Below, piece after piece: positions 1-9,824 of a stretch of 64,000 bases of DNA. The DNA lies in the NCBI RefSeq assembly GCF_001659605.2, contig NC_035173.2, forward strand, positions 7,747,769 to 7,811,768, in the 5' to 3' direction. Position numbers and translations under genes: made by a program. Origin of the DNA: Manihot esculenta. Lineage: Eukaryota; Streptophyta; Magnoliopsida; Malpighiales; Euphorbiaceae. Below the pieces are notes generated by a model. It made no database searches and was not told the origin of the DNA. It saw only the letters and a list, made by a program, of their open reading frames with translations. Numbering within the stretch: the stretch's first letter is position 1; every line of letters begins with the position of its first letter.

Positions 1-645
1 GAATATAAATTTTTATATAAAAAATTATATAGAATTCAAATTTATGTGTCTTGAATACATTATAGGTCTATTTAAGAATTTTATTATATATATAATTTTT
101 TTCAATTAAATATATATTTACATATTTAATTTTAATTATGATCTAATAAATAAATATATTTTTAAAAAATATTATTTATTTTAATATTTTTACCTACGAG
201 ACCTGTAAACTTTAATTGTAATTTAATAAATATTTAAAATTTTTAAAAAATCTTATTTTTAAACACAATTTAGCTCAATTCATAATTTTAAAATTGTATT
301 CCAAAATAACTTTACATGATTTTAAAATTATATTTCAAAATAATATATATTTTTTAATTTAAGTATTTAGAAGTAAATAATTTTAAAAAAATTAGACATT
401 TAAAAGTACCTTTATTAAAAAAATAAATATTTATTAAGTCACTTTAATATTAAAATTAAAATAAAAATAAAAATATTATAATACTACAATACTAGAGAAT
501 AAATATATATATCATCAATTTTTATCTAAATTAGATCTATATATATCCATAATATAAAATAAGATAAAATAAGAATAATTCACATGAAATCTCATATATT
601 TATACTATAAATCTATTTAAAATATAAATAAATTATATATATTTT

Positions 646-693
<48 letters not shown>

Positions 694-704
694 AACAAAC
701 ACTC
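1..704. other. AT-rich intergenic DNA ending in a TA microsatellite
   Basis: Very AT-rich sequence in which I see no gene. A TA dinucleotide run covers about 650-691, only 14 bases before the viral inverted repeat. A shorter TA run follows the other viral repeat at 9045-9060, so the viral copy sits inside TA-repeat DNA. Confidence 0.8.
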
Positions 705-1100
705 AGGATCTTACACAGTGAATTGATTCACAGTTATTAATTATAACTGGTACGTGACGTTGTAACTCAGGTTTCTTTTACGGCACAACAATTTGCCGGA
801 TTGAAGAGGTCTGGTTTTCCAGTCTATATACCAGAAATTATATATTTTACTATAAAATGATTAAAAATGCAAACAGATTTCTGATGTGGAAGATCAGTCT
901 ACGCCGCAAGCACAGAGCATACTTATGATGTTTTAGTTTTATTATAGAGGTTAGGGTTCCTGCAACCTTAACCTGGGATCCCAGAGTTAAGTCAGAATGA
1001 GGGGAGAGAAGAGAAGAGTGCCGTCAACACGGACTTATAAAGTAACAGTATAATATTAGAAATAAAAACTTACTATATCTTTTAAAAATTTAGAACTGAT
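705..1100 (+). repeat. Left arm of the 396/398-bp inverted repeat
   Basis: This stretch matches the reverse complement of 8647-9044 with scattered substitutions and small indels. Both arms carry the same ACGTGACGT element, the same pyrimidine/purine tracts and the same TATAAAG box. The match stops abruptly at both ends. On the virus map it corresponds to the upstream leader/promoter region that precedes the movement protein, so here it is an extra inverted copy at the 3' end of the viral genes. Confidence 0.9.
752..1042 (+). promoter_or_regulatory. Duplicated viral promoter copy facing into the virus from its 3' side
   Basis: ACGTGACGT at 752-760 resembles the bZIP/as-1 class of elements in caulimovirid promoters. 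TATAAAG lies at 1036-1042. Because this arm is inverted, it points rightward into the antisense strand of the viral genes. Promoter activity is inferred, not shown. Confidence 0.5.
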
Positions 1101-1408
1101 ACAAAAATCTGGAAATAGAGAGAGAATACACAGAGTAAATGTAAAGAGAAACTTAGAGAGAAAGAGAGAGAGAGAGAGAGGGGATTACAAGTGTGCCTTC
1201 ACAAGGGGAGAGGCTCCTTTTTTTATAGAAAATTTCTAAGCTTTACTGTTGAATCACGCAGGCTTTTACTGTTGAATCACGCAGGCTTTTACTATTCATG
1301 AATAGTGACTTGTCTGCTCCTTTTTACTGTTGGTGAATAGTTTGTCTGTTACTTTACTGTTGGTAAACAGTGACCTGCCTGCCACCGAATCTTTTACTAT
1401 GCTAGATT
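1101..1408. other. Viral 3' non-coding region with GA tract and short repeats
   Basis: A GA-rich tract covers about 1154-1181. The next 200 bases contain two near-identical copies of a 22-23-bp unit (1241-1262 and 1263-1285) around TTACTGTTGAATCACGCAGG, plus further partial copies built on TTTACTGTTG. It lies past the stop of the last viral frame. I see no gene in it. Confidence 0.6.
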
Positions 1409-2794
1409 TTAATCTGATTCTGAAGATGAGGTGTCCCGCTTCTTCTTTTCTTTTCCTTTCTTTTTTACTTTTTCTTTCTTTTTCTTTTTTACTTTGTCAG
1501 TCTTGCTTTTTATCTTGATAGCTGGAAGTATGCCGTAACAGTCATCTTCATTACTATCACATGAAGATACCGGGTTTTCAGAGGATGACATCTCGGACGC
1601 TGTTGACTCCGTATCCGAACTGGACTATTTTTTAGACTTTCTCCTGCTGGATTTTTTCTTGACCATCTTCTTACTGGAAGACCGTTTTGATGATTCTTTA
1701 CTGCTGGATGACTCTTGATTTAATTTTTCTTTCTCCGATGAAGTAAGCTGATTATACATTTGTTGACAAATTAGCTTTAACTCTTCAGGGTTTTTAGATG
1801 CTGCTAGTAAGGCCTGGCATTGGGCCTTTTGGGCTCCAAATGATGGCTCTCCTTGCAGAGTTAATTTTCCAGCATAAGACACAGTAGGAAACTATGCTCT
1901 TTGAAGTATCTATTGCTTTACAACCATCTCTGTGGTGGTATTTCTGAATGAACCCCACCATTTGATTTTATGTTTTCTGACAATAATAGGTATACTAGTT
2001 CCTGATGAATACTGAAAATCAAAGAACCATTGGTATACCCAGGGAATAAAAAAGTTTAAGCAGAAATACATCAAGAGAGGAATATACTTTTCATTTTGAG
2101 GAGGTTTATAATTGGTTTTAAAATACTGATATATTTGAAATACTTCGGGTGAAATAATCTCTTCCGAAATACCTCTATACTGCCACCATTTTAAACACCA
2201 ATTTGGAAATTGGGTAGTAGTTTTAATTTTTGACTGGTCAAAATATATTAACCAGGAAAGAGTATGGGCTGGATTTTGAATACAGAAAACATTTTCCCAA
2301 GCATCCATATAATCAAAATAATTATAAGAAGTAGAATGCTTTTTTAAGGTTTTAAATGCTATTTTTGTATATAAATTCGGGGTTGGCCAGTCTCTTGGAT
2401 GGATAACTCTTTTTATTTGCAAAGAAGAATAGGCTACCAATGTTTTATCATTCTTATCAAAATTATGTTTTATTTTTACAGAATCTGTTTCTTCTAAGAT
2501 ACTTGAATAGTATTCTTGAGATTTTGAAAAATCTTTGGGAAGAAAATACCAATTCTCAGGATAAAATTTTTTAATGACTGCCCATGGGTTTATATCATTA
2601 TAACCATTTTCAATTACAATTTCAAAATCAAAAAGTGGTTTTATAATCCATTTATGAAAACTATACCCATGAGAAGATTGGATTTTTGGCAAACCCACAG
2701 CCATCAACGGATTTGATTTGTCTTTACTGTCTACCGTTTGAGACAGACTAGTCGTACCATGAACGGGTACGATCGCTTTAGGGTTTGAGTTCAT
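1409..2794 (-). pseudogene. Pararetrovirus C-terminal region: Trp-rich domain then Lys/Ser-rich tail
   Basis: One reading frame runs from 2794 to 1409 and is interrupted by three in-frame TAG codons, at 1910-1912, 1892-1894 and 1625-1627. The first block (2794-1910) is rich in Trp and aromatic residues, including CLKWWQYRG and KIKWWGSF, and resembles the uncharacterised region after RNase H in some endogenous plant pararetroviruses. The next blocks are Ser- and Lys-rich, with runs such as KVKKKKKEKVKKK, and look like a basic, disordered nucleic-acid-binding tail. No catalytic motif is recognisable. Upstream, the frame towards RNase H is disrupted by at least one stop and a frame change around 2820-2900. 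Function unknown. Confidence 0.65.
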
Positions 2795-3040
2795 AGCTGA
2801 GCTTGATGAGGATGCTATATTCTGTAATGCTTTAATACCTCTGGCGATTTATTTAGTTCTTATATCCACCTCTTTAAATCTTTTGGATTTTTATCTTGGG
2901 TATTTGTGGTTTTACTGGGTTCAGAAGGTTTTACAACAGTTTCCATGATTTTTTCTGATTGTTCGGAAAGAGCTTTAGTGGGGGAACTGGAGCTGGACTT
3001 TATTTCCTTCTGTTAATTCTTCTTCCTTCCCATTTTTCTG

Positions 3041-3333
3041 TAAGAATTCTCGAGTTAGAAAATCGAGAATATTATTTTGACTACCTTTAATATACTCAAT
3101 ATCAAAATAAAAAATACTCAAAATAGCTTGCCATCTGGCAAAAATCTGCTTAAAGGCAAGGTTTTTAACATCTTTTTTAAAACATCTTTTTTCGATTTAC
3201 AATCAATTCTGACTAGAAACCTTTGATTTAACAAATCAGACTGAAATTTATTTATGCAAATCAGGATACTTAAAATTTCTTTCTTAATTGTAGAATAATT
3301 CAGTTGGGCAGAATTCCAGTGTCCCGAGGTAAA
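3041..3333 (-). pseudogene. Pararetrovirus RNase H remnant
   Basis: Directly follows the RT block. The start of RNase H is already visible at the end of the RT frame (TDASDVGYGG, with the first catalytic Asp). The far end shows a motif of the type DFLTREFL, the usual end of caulimovirid RNase H. Between them the frame is broken after 3334, so no continuous domain can be read. In an intact virus it would degrade the RNA template during DNA synthesis. Confidence 0.65.
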
Positions 3334-4053
3334 CTAGATTATTTTTTCTTTACCATATATTTTTTGTTTCAAAATTCCTCCATATCCTACATCTGAAGCA
3401 TCAGTTTCTACAATTTTAAAGGCTTCTAGATTAGGAAGATATAAGTATGGAATTTCCTTTACTAGTGATTTTATATGTTTTATACTACTGGTATGTTCTT
3501 CAGTCCATGGGCCAGTATTTTTCTTAAGTCTATCATGTAATGGTTTTATCATCCTATTTAAATTTGGATAAAAATCTATAATATAATTTAGACATCCTAG
3601 AAATCTTTGTAATTGGGTTTTATTAGTTATTTCATCAGGAAATTTATCTCCAAATATCATTGTCCTTTCAATCGGTTGGATAATACCTTGTTCTATATAA
3701 TATCCTAAAAATCTGATTTTAGTCTGAAATAAATTCATCTTAGTTTTACTTAAGGCTAACCCATTTTTTCTTATTATCATACATAACGTTTTTAGATGTT
3801 TAAAATGTTCTTCAATACTTTGACTAAAAATTAACACATCATCTATATAAATAATGCAAAATTTTGAATAAGGGTTAAAAATATCATTCATTATTCTTTG
3901 AAATTCTGAAAGTGTATTTTTTAATCCAAAGGGCATTACGTTCCATTCATATTGTCCAAAGGGAACTGTAAACACCGTTTTATATCGATCTTTAGGGTCG
4001 ATCTGAATCTGCCAATATCCCGACTTCATATCAAACTTACTAAATATTTGCAT
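3334..4053 (-). pseudogene. Pararetrovirus reverse transcriptase
   Basis: A 239-codon open block carries the core RT motifs: FSKFDMKSGYWQI (first catalytic Asp), the primer-grip side motif MPFGLKN, and the active site YIDDVLIFS with its paired Asp residues. A LGYYIEQG motif and the start of RNase H follow. The order and spacing fit caulimovirid and gypsy-like RTs. The N-terminal finger part lies upstream in another frame (about 4054-4200), so the domain is split by a frameshift. It would copy pregenomic RNA into DNA; this copy cannot do so as it stands. Confidence 0.85.
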
Positions 4054-4202
4054 TATATAATCTATTTAAAAGATCTTTTTTATTGGGTATTGGATACCTA
4101 ATCCATTTTAATGTTGTATTTAAAGGCTTATAGTTTATAACTAACATTGGTGTACCTCTTTCTATTTCTGCACTTTTATTAACATAAAAAAGCTGCACAT
4201 GA

Positions 4203-4991
4203 CTAAAGACTTCTGGATTTACTAATCAATTTTTTATCTTCTAATTCTTTAATTTCTTTTTTACAATGCTCTAATAATTCAGGTGCCATCTGAATTGGTC
4301 TAGCTTTAGTTGAGATTGAGTTTTCATTAAATCCTTCTTCATATGGCAAATCTACCATATGTTGTTTTCTAGTCCAAAAAGCATTAGGATGATCTGCACA
4401 TAATTCCTCTTCCATGCAATTTTTTAATTTTTCTATTCTGATTTTTATGACTTCACTTTCTAATTGATTTTTAATTCTAGTTAAATGTACATTATTTTTT
4501 AAATTTTTTAAATCCTCTGTTCTGGATTTTATTATTGAATTTATTTCCATTATTCTAATGGAATGTGCTTTTATTAAGTTTAGATTTTTTGTTTTAGGTT
4601 TTTCTGTAAAATCCATTCTAATCTTTTTATTCTTAGTTTTAATTTCTATACAGTTTTCTTTTACTAAATAATGTGTTATTAGATTTATAAATGGGGTTCC
4701 TAATATTACCATATGATTTATCTGTTGGGATAATAAAAATACAGTTTTTATTTCCAAATCCTGATTTACTATTAATGCTTCTGTTTTTCCTAGAATATTT
4801 AAATTAGTTTTATTTGCTGTTTTTAGTTTTTCCTTAGTCTCTTGCCAAAATCTTTTAGGTACTAAGCTTGATTTTATACAATTTAAATCTACTCCTGTGT
4901 CAAATAGGGCTATAGTTTTTATCCGGAAATCATCTGATAATTTAATAGTTAACTTTACTAAATATTTTCTAGAAGTTATTTCTTGTAACAA
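4203..4991 (-). pseudogene. Pararetrovirus aspartic protease and RT N-terminal region
   Basis: A 262-codon block opens with a retropepsin-like fold: ALFDTGVDLNCI holds the catalytic Asp-Thr-Gly about 30 residues in, and a VILGTPFI strand follows about 75 residues later, as in retropepsins. The second half contains charged coiled-coil-like sequence, then the conserved RT-proximal segment with QHMVDLPYEEGF and KARPIQMAPELLEHCKKEI. In a virus this protease would cut the polyprotein. It is in a different frame from the RT block. Confidence 0.75.
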
Positions 4992-5842
4992 TAGAATAAA
5001 ATTATTATCTACTTCTTCATTATTTAATAGACTAATTTTATTATTTTCATTATCTTCTTCTCCTACTTATTCAGATGAGGAGGATGATCCAGAAATTAAT
5101 TGTTCTTCTAGGAATTTTATTCTTTTTGAATCTTTTTGAAGCTGATGCCTTGAATCTTTTACTTCAGCTTTTACCATCCTGATTTCTTTTTGTAATTCTC
5201 CTATAGATATTGTTTCTTTAGGTTTCTTATTTTTATTTAATATTTTAGTTAAATCATAAGTTTGTTTTTCTATTTTGGGAATAGTATCTTTAATATCTTA
5301 TGTTTCATCAAAACTTTTTATTAATTTTTTAAGAAACTTTTCCTTTGTACTGCTATCTTCTATATTATTTATTAATTCTAATAATGATCATTACTCTTTA
5401 GTTAGAACATTTATTGATTTTTCTGATGAGCTAGTTCCTAACTCATCTATCTGATTCTCACTTTCTGTTATGATTCTGAAAGTTCTGAATCTATATATAA
5501 TTCTTGAATTTTATTTATTATTTCTTCATCTAATTCTAACTCATTTAGTTTTTTTATTGAACCTACAAAATTTAGATGTATGACCCTTTTGCCCACAATT
5601 AAAACATATTAAATCTTTAAATGATTTTTTATTCTGGGCCTTATTTACTGAAGTTCTCTTCCTGTGCCTTTTATAAGGTTTATAATCTTTCTTTTTATAA
5701 TATTCTTCCTTACTTGGTTTTACTATGTATTTTTTTTGTAATGTTTTTCTCTTTTATAATATTTTCTTGGCTTAGATTTAGAACATTGACCATTACAACT
5801 TTTATCTTGGGTTATTCCATAATCAAACTGTTTACAAAAAGA
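4992..5842 (-). pseudogene. Broken coat-protein/protease junction with CCHC zinc finger
   Basis: No long frame survives, but minus-strand positions 5606-5565 encode a CCHC knuckle of the form C-x2-C-x4-H-x4-C. This is the nucleic-acid-binding finger found at the end of caulimovirid coat proteins. It is not in frame with the preceding coat-protein block. The remainder codes in fragments for acidic and Lys-rich stretches and holds several stops. Confidence 0.7.
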
Positions 5843-6775
5843 TCATAATTCTTGCTTAGTCCTATGCATTTCATATTTTAAGGTTCTTTGTAACTTTAAA
5901 TCCTGACAAATTTGTAATCCTTCTTTCTGAATTATACTTATCAGTTGGCCGTATGTTAATCTTTTATATGTTATTGGGTGACCAAATTGGTGTTTTATGC
6001 TATTCCTAACTTTTTCCCCTAGAAAATAAGGAAGTCCTGCTAGGAATTTTTCTTTCCAAAAATCTTGATTTGAATCCTCTCTTAACATTAGCCTAGTAAA
6101 AAATGTAGTTTTATAATACTGAAAATCACTTAGTTTTTTACATTTTAAATTACTTAATAACTCATCATTTTTATCTTTTAAAAGAGAAGGGTCTCCTATA
6201 AAATGTAATGAAATTGTTAGAATTAAAGTTGATACTGCATCTTGAATAATTTCTCCTAATTCATTATATATAGGTTCGCCTTCACTATCCACTTGGATTG
6301 AATTTAAGATTTCTAATTGTTGTATATCTGTTAGATGGTAATCCCACCAACCTTTTAATTGTCCTGTGAAACCTGCTATAATTATTTCAGCTATTGTTCT
6401 ATCTGAAGCAAAAGACTGAGTTTTATATGCATTAGCTGCCATAGTAATTTGTTGTAATAGACTTAAAATATTGTATTCAGATAGTCCATCTATGTTCCAT
6501 TCATATACTGTTGAAGCATTATATTTAAACTGAGATGTAATATTTGGCTTTTCCATTAATCTTAAATCTGGTGCTCTACTTACTACTTCTCTATGTGATA
6601 TAGGATTTATTTCAAATTGCTTTATATCTTCTGAATCTGACTGACTTTGCTCAGTTCCAGATCCCGACTCTCCTTCTAATACATTTATATTTCTAGATTG
6701 AGGAGTTTCTGGAATTATATTTTTACTTGATTCTGAAGTTTCTATTTTACTTAACTGGTCTTTTAGACTTTGCAA
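5843..6775 (-). pseudogene. Pararetrovirus coat protein core
   Basis: A 310-codon block. An acidic, Ser/Glu-rich N-terminus (about residues 1-70) is followed by a capsid-like region with the recognisable segment IIAGFTGQLKGWWDYHL and, further on, FTRLMLREDSNQDFWKEKFLAGLP, both typical of caulimovirid and retroelement capsid domains. The basic C-terminus leads toward the CCHC finger at 5565-5606, which is now out of frame. In a virus it would build the bacilliform or isometric particle. Confidence 0.8.
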
Positions 6776-6833
6776 GAATTTATTTTTATTAGCTTTTAAT
6801 TCCTTTTGACTCGAACTAGATATTTGATATGGT

Positions 6834-7484
6834 TTAAATATATGTGGTTTTATTTCTTTTTTTCTCTTCTATATCTACCTCTTTTTCTTTTATCATTTTT
6901 TCTATCTCTTTTAGCTGAGTACCGATACATATTAAACTTGCATTACTGAAATTATTTTGCTCTATGACCTTTTTATCTGTATCATTTTCTTTAGCTATTT
7001 TATATGGTGCACAAATTATTTCATTTTCTCCATATTTTATTTGACTAATCGTTTTAGGTGGAAACTCACTCTGGATTACTTTATCATTTACAATCCATTC
7101 TGGCCTCTTATCCCTTACTGTTATTGGGTTAATACATTTCCTTTTATATAATTTAAACCACTCAAAAAATACTATTTCTCCTTTATCTTGATTAATATAA
7201 TTAAGATATTCTTCTTTTAGATTTTCAAACTTATGTTCTTTAATAATTTTATTTAGCTTACTTAAATTCTTTGTCTTTGTTATTTCCTTTAAAAATTTCT
7301 TTTCAATTTTTTCTTTAGTAAGAACATTTAATTCTTTGTTTATATTATTTATATTTTCGGTTATGGCAGATGCTGATGGTGATTCTGGGGAAGAAGGTGC
7401 TATTTCAGCCTGTTGATTTAAATAATTTTCTACAGGGTTATAAACTGCCTGGGGTACTGAAGAACTATAATCTATTCCTTTCAT
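6834..7484 (-). pseudogene. Pararetrovirus polyprotein linker between movement and coat proteins
   Basis: A 216-codon block in the same frame as the movement-protein block, separated from it by a single TAA (7587-7589) and about 100 further in-frame bases. It is rich in Lys, Glu, Ile and Asn, with predicted coiled-coil-like stretches (around KELNVLTKEKIEKKFLKEI). I recognise no enzymatic motif. It resembles the variable linker or virion-associated-type region between movement and coat domains. A frame change separates it from the coat-protein block. Confidence 0.55.
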
Positions 7485-7586
7485 TTTATGATATCTATCT
7501 GGGATATCTGATGTTGAAAATCTAGGTCTTACTATAGTTTGAATTACTGGTTTAGGCTCATCTCCTTTATATGTTGCATATATTAC

Positions 7587-8522
7587 TTATGGTAGGTTTG
7601 AAACTCTTCCTATGTCTTCTGTTATTTCAGAGGACGAAGATCCTGTATACCTACTGCTCATACTCCTATTAAATTTTAGTGATACTTTACCATATTCAAA
7701 CTGCTCTATTCTATTTAAACTTGTATTTGGTTTTATCTTTTCTTGTTCTGGAGGGGGTACTATCCCTTCTAATATCCATTCATCTGGCAAGGTTATATCC
7801 TTCCATTTGATTGTTTTAGGAATGACTGTATTTGTTTTAGTTAGATCTGTCTGTAAAAATCTTGTTTCTCCCCTTTTTGGTTGTAATTTATACTTTGTTC
7901 CAAAGGCTGAATTCATCGCTTTATAATAAATTTTATATATTAATGCTATTGGAATAGACCCTTGCTTCATTTTATAATTATGAGTTTTTATTTCTAAGAC
8001 TATATTGTCTAAAATATTTAAATCATTTAAAGAGATTGTCATATCTGGATATACTTCAAATGATATTGGTCCTTCACTTAAACTAGTTTCTATAGATCCT
8101 AACAAAGAATCTTGAAAATTTAAAAACTTTGCATCTCTTACTACTGCTAGTATACTAGTGTTTAGTCCTTCTCTAGTTAAAGATTTTATTCCTAATTGTA
8201 TTAATCCTATATGAATATACTTATATTTTTTACTCCTATGATGATTTAATGTTCTTCCTGATAAAAGAGTTATTTTTTCAAAAGGTTTACTTAATTGAAA
8301 ATCCCTTTCTTCTGTTTTAATCACATAATCCGTTTTAAAAACATTAAATTTTGGGATTTTATAAATATGTTCTTTATCTACTTTAGGAATTTCCCATTCA
8401 TCTATAACTTTTACAAAGTCTTCTAAAATTAACTCATTTTTATTTATTACTCTTTTAATTTCTGAAGACTCTGAATCATCTGATTTTACTGTACTAGCCG
8501 ATTTACACAGAAAAGGATCCAT
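7587..8522 (-). pseudogene. Pararetrovirus movement protein (30K superfamily)
   Basis: The first ATG is at 8522 in minus-strand reading; the frame stays open to a TAA at 7587-7589. Key features of the 30K family are visible in the middle: a beta-rich core around YKYIHIGLIQLGIKSLTREG, a LDNIVLEIKTHNYKMKQGS segment and the downstream ALIYKIYYKAMNS. The C-terminal part is basic and Ser-rich. In a virus the protein would open plasmodesmata for cell-to-cell spread. The block is the best preserved of the viral genes, but its C-terminal end is severed by the TAA from the rest of the polyprotein. Confidence 0.8.
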
Positions 8523-8646
8523 TTTCAAAAATCTTGAATTATGTTGCGGCCACTGCCTGTTATACCCTATGACGCCTAAACCTTGGCTAAAACGGGTTCA
8601 GTTGGCATACCCAAAACATACTTTTTCAAGATCTTTAATAATAGAT
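8523..8646 (-). other. Viral leader between promoter arm and movement protein
   Basis: Non-coding stretch just upstream of the movement-protein ATG. I looked for an initiator-tRNA-Met primer site (TGGTATCAGAGC on the minus strand), which caulimovirids use to start minus-strand DNA, and could not find a good match here or in the right arm. Confidence 0.4.
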
Positions 8647-9044
8647 ATCAGTTCTAAATTTTTAAAAGATATAGTAAGTTTCTTATTTCTCATATTATAC
8701 TGTTACTTTATAAGCCCGTGTTGACGACACTCTTCTCTTCTCCCCCCTCATTCTGACTTAACTCTAGGGATCCCAGGTTAAGGTTGCAGGAACTCTAACC
8801 TCTATAATAAAACTAAAACATCATAAGTATGCTCTGTGGTTGCGGCCTAGGCTGATCTTCCACATCAGAAATCTATTTGCATTTTTAATCATTTTATAGT
8901 AAAACATATAATTTCTGGTATATAGACTGGAAAACGAGACCTCTTCAATCCGGCAAATTGTTGTGCCGTAGAAGAAACCTGGGTTACAACGTCACGTACC
9001 AGTTATAATTAATAACTATGAATCAATTCACTGTGTAAGATCCT
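8647..9044 (-). repeat. Right arm of the inverted repeat; native viral promoter side
   Basis: Inverted counterpart of 705-1100. On the minus strand it stands directly upstream of the movement protein, so this is the copy in the natural position. It contains a purine-rich tract, TATAAAG (8706-8712) and an ACGTGACGT element (8989-8997). Confidence 0.9.
8706..8997 (-). promoter_or_regulatory. Probable viral transcript promoter
   Basis: Minus-strand TATA box TATAAAG at 8712-8706, with an as-1/G-box-like ACGTGACGT about 280 bases upstream (8997-8989). It is placed to drive the full-length viral RNA through the movement-protein start. Activity is inferred from position and motifs only. Confidence 0.5.
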
Positions 9045-9255
9045 TATATATATATATATATTATCTAATCAAAACTAAAGTGGAGGTATACCAAATTGTG
9101 ATATTCATAACACTAAATTCACAGCAATCAACATTTAACTAGAAATCTTTTCTCTTTCACCTACAAAATTTGGAAAAATAAAAAAAGACAGAAGACAAAA
9201 TCCCCAAATTTTTCTTTTTTTTTTTTGTATAAATCTTTTGGCCATCAACTACGAT

Positions 9256-9524
9256 TTACACTTCATCAGATTCACTAATCAATCCTTCTTTTCTCATCTT
9301 CTCTTCAATAACCCAAGAATTCACCTCCAAAGCTACACAACCACCCACCAAAGTAGACAAGCACAAGCAATATCCCAACTTAGAATAAGCTCTGCTCTCT
9401 CCCATCACTTCAAGTCCTTGAACAACATTCACAACTCCAAGCACCACACAGCCATGTCCTACAAAATGGTGGTAAGATTTCCAATACTTCCTATACTTAT
9501 TTGTAGTCTTTGGCCTAAACAATA
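9256..9524 (-). pseudogene. Last exon of a cytochrome b561/DOMON gene, truncated by a copia element
   Basis: The minus-strand translation is the C-terminal third of a cytochrome b561 core: FRPKTTNKYRKYWKSYHH holds the paired His typical of the family, followed by two hydrophobic helices ending at EVNSWV and a short charged tail. It aligns in layout with exon 3 of the intact gene at 32685-32987, but is a clearly different paralogue. Its 5' end stops exactly where a copia LTR begins (9525), and no upstream DOMON or exon-2 sequence is found in the following kilobases. The segment after NSWV looks shortened compared with what I expect for the family. Most likely a gene remnant; a working gene with very distant exons cannot be excluded. 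Confidence 0.75.
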
Positions 9525-9721
9525 TGTTGGAAAGAATATTCTGTCATAATTATAATTAGTCAGTGATTAATATTACCATAGTTAACATAATCCTAGCATG
9601 ATTCTAAGTGATAATTGATAGCATAATTATAGGCATGATTGATCATATCTACTATATAATTCTTGTATCCTATTATACAGAAAGTAAGAAAATAAAAAAT
9701 ATTTTTCTTCCTATAATTCTA
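9525..9721 (+). repeat. Copia 5' LTR
   Basis: Begins TGTTGG and ends just before the primer-binding site at 9724. The right end is approximate because no second LTR is present for comparison and the final bases do not form a clear CA. Confidence 0.55.
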
Positions 9722-9723
9722 GA

Positions 9724-9734
9724 TGGTATCAAAG
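9724..9734 (+). other. Copia primer-binding site
   Basis: TGGTATCAAAG differs by one base from the initiator tRNA-Met complement TGGTATCAGAG. Confidence 0.6.
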
Positions 9735-9824
9735 TGGGTTTCGGTCTAAAAGTTTAGCCGATTTTTCCTACAACCATCATTTACTAGAATACCTTTCCCA
9801 ACCTTCTCTAACCGAGAAACAACA

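Larger units (their letters stand above)
705..9044 (-). mobile_element. Endogenous pararetrovirus (Caulimoviridae), decayed copy
   Basis: Read on the minus strand, the domains come in caulimovirid polyprotein order: movement protein (8522-7587), linker (7484-6834), coat protein (6775-5843), CCHC finger (5606-5565), aspartic protease (4991-4203), reverse transcriptase (4053-3334), RNase H (about 3420-3041) and a C-terminal region (2794-1409). There is no integrase and there are no retrotransposon LTRs; instead 396/398-bp inverted repeats flank it. The movement-protein frame and the next one are the same frame split by one TAA. Later blocks change frame several times, so the original was probably one long polyprotein, as in petuviruses; a florendovirus-like assignment is also possible. 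TA repeats on both sides fit known pararetrovirus integration sites. It is not expected to make functional virus. Confidence 0.88.

Noticed and set aside
705..9044. The viral block as a large DNA transposon with 396-bp terminal inverted repeats
   Set aside because: The arms contain viral promoter elements rather than transposon termini, the coding content is caulimovirid, and no target duplication is visible in the TA repeats.
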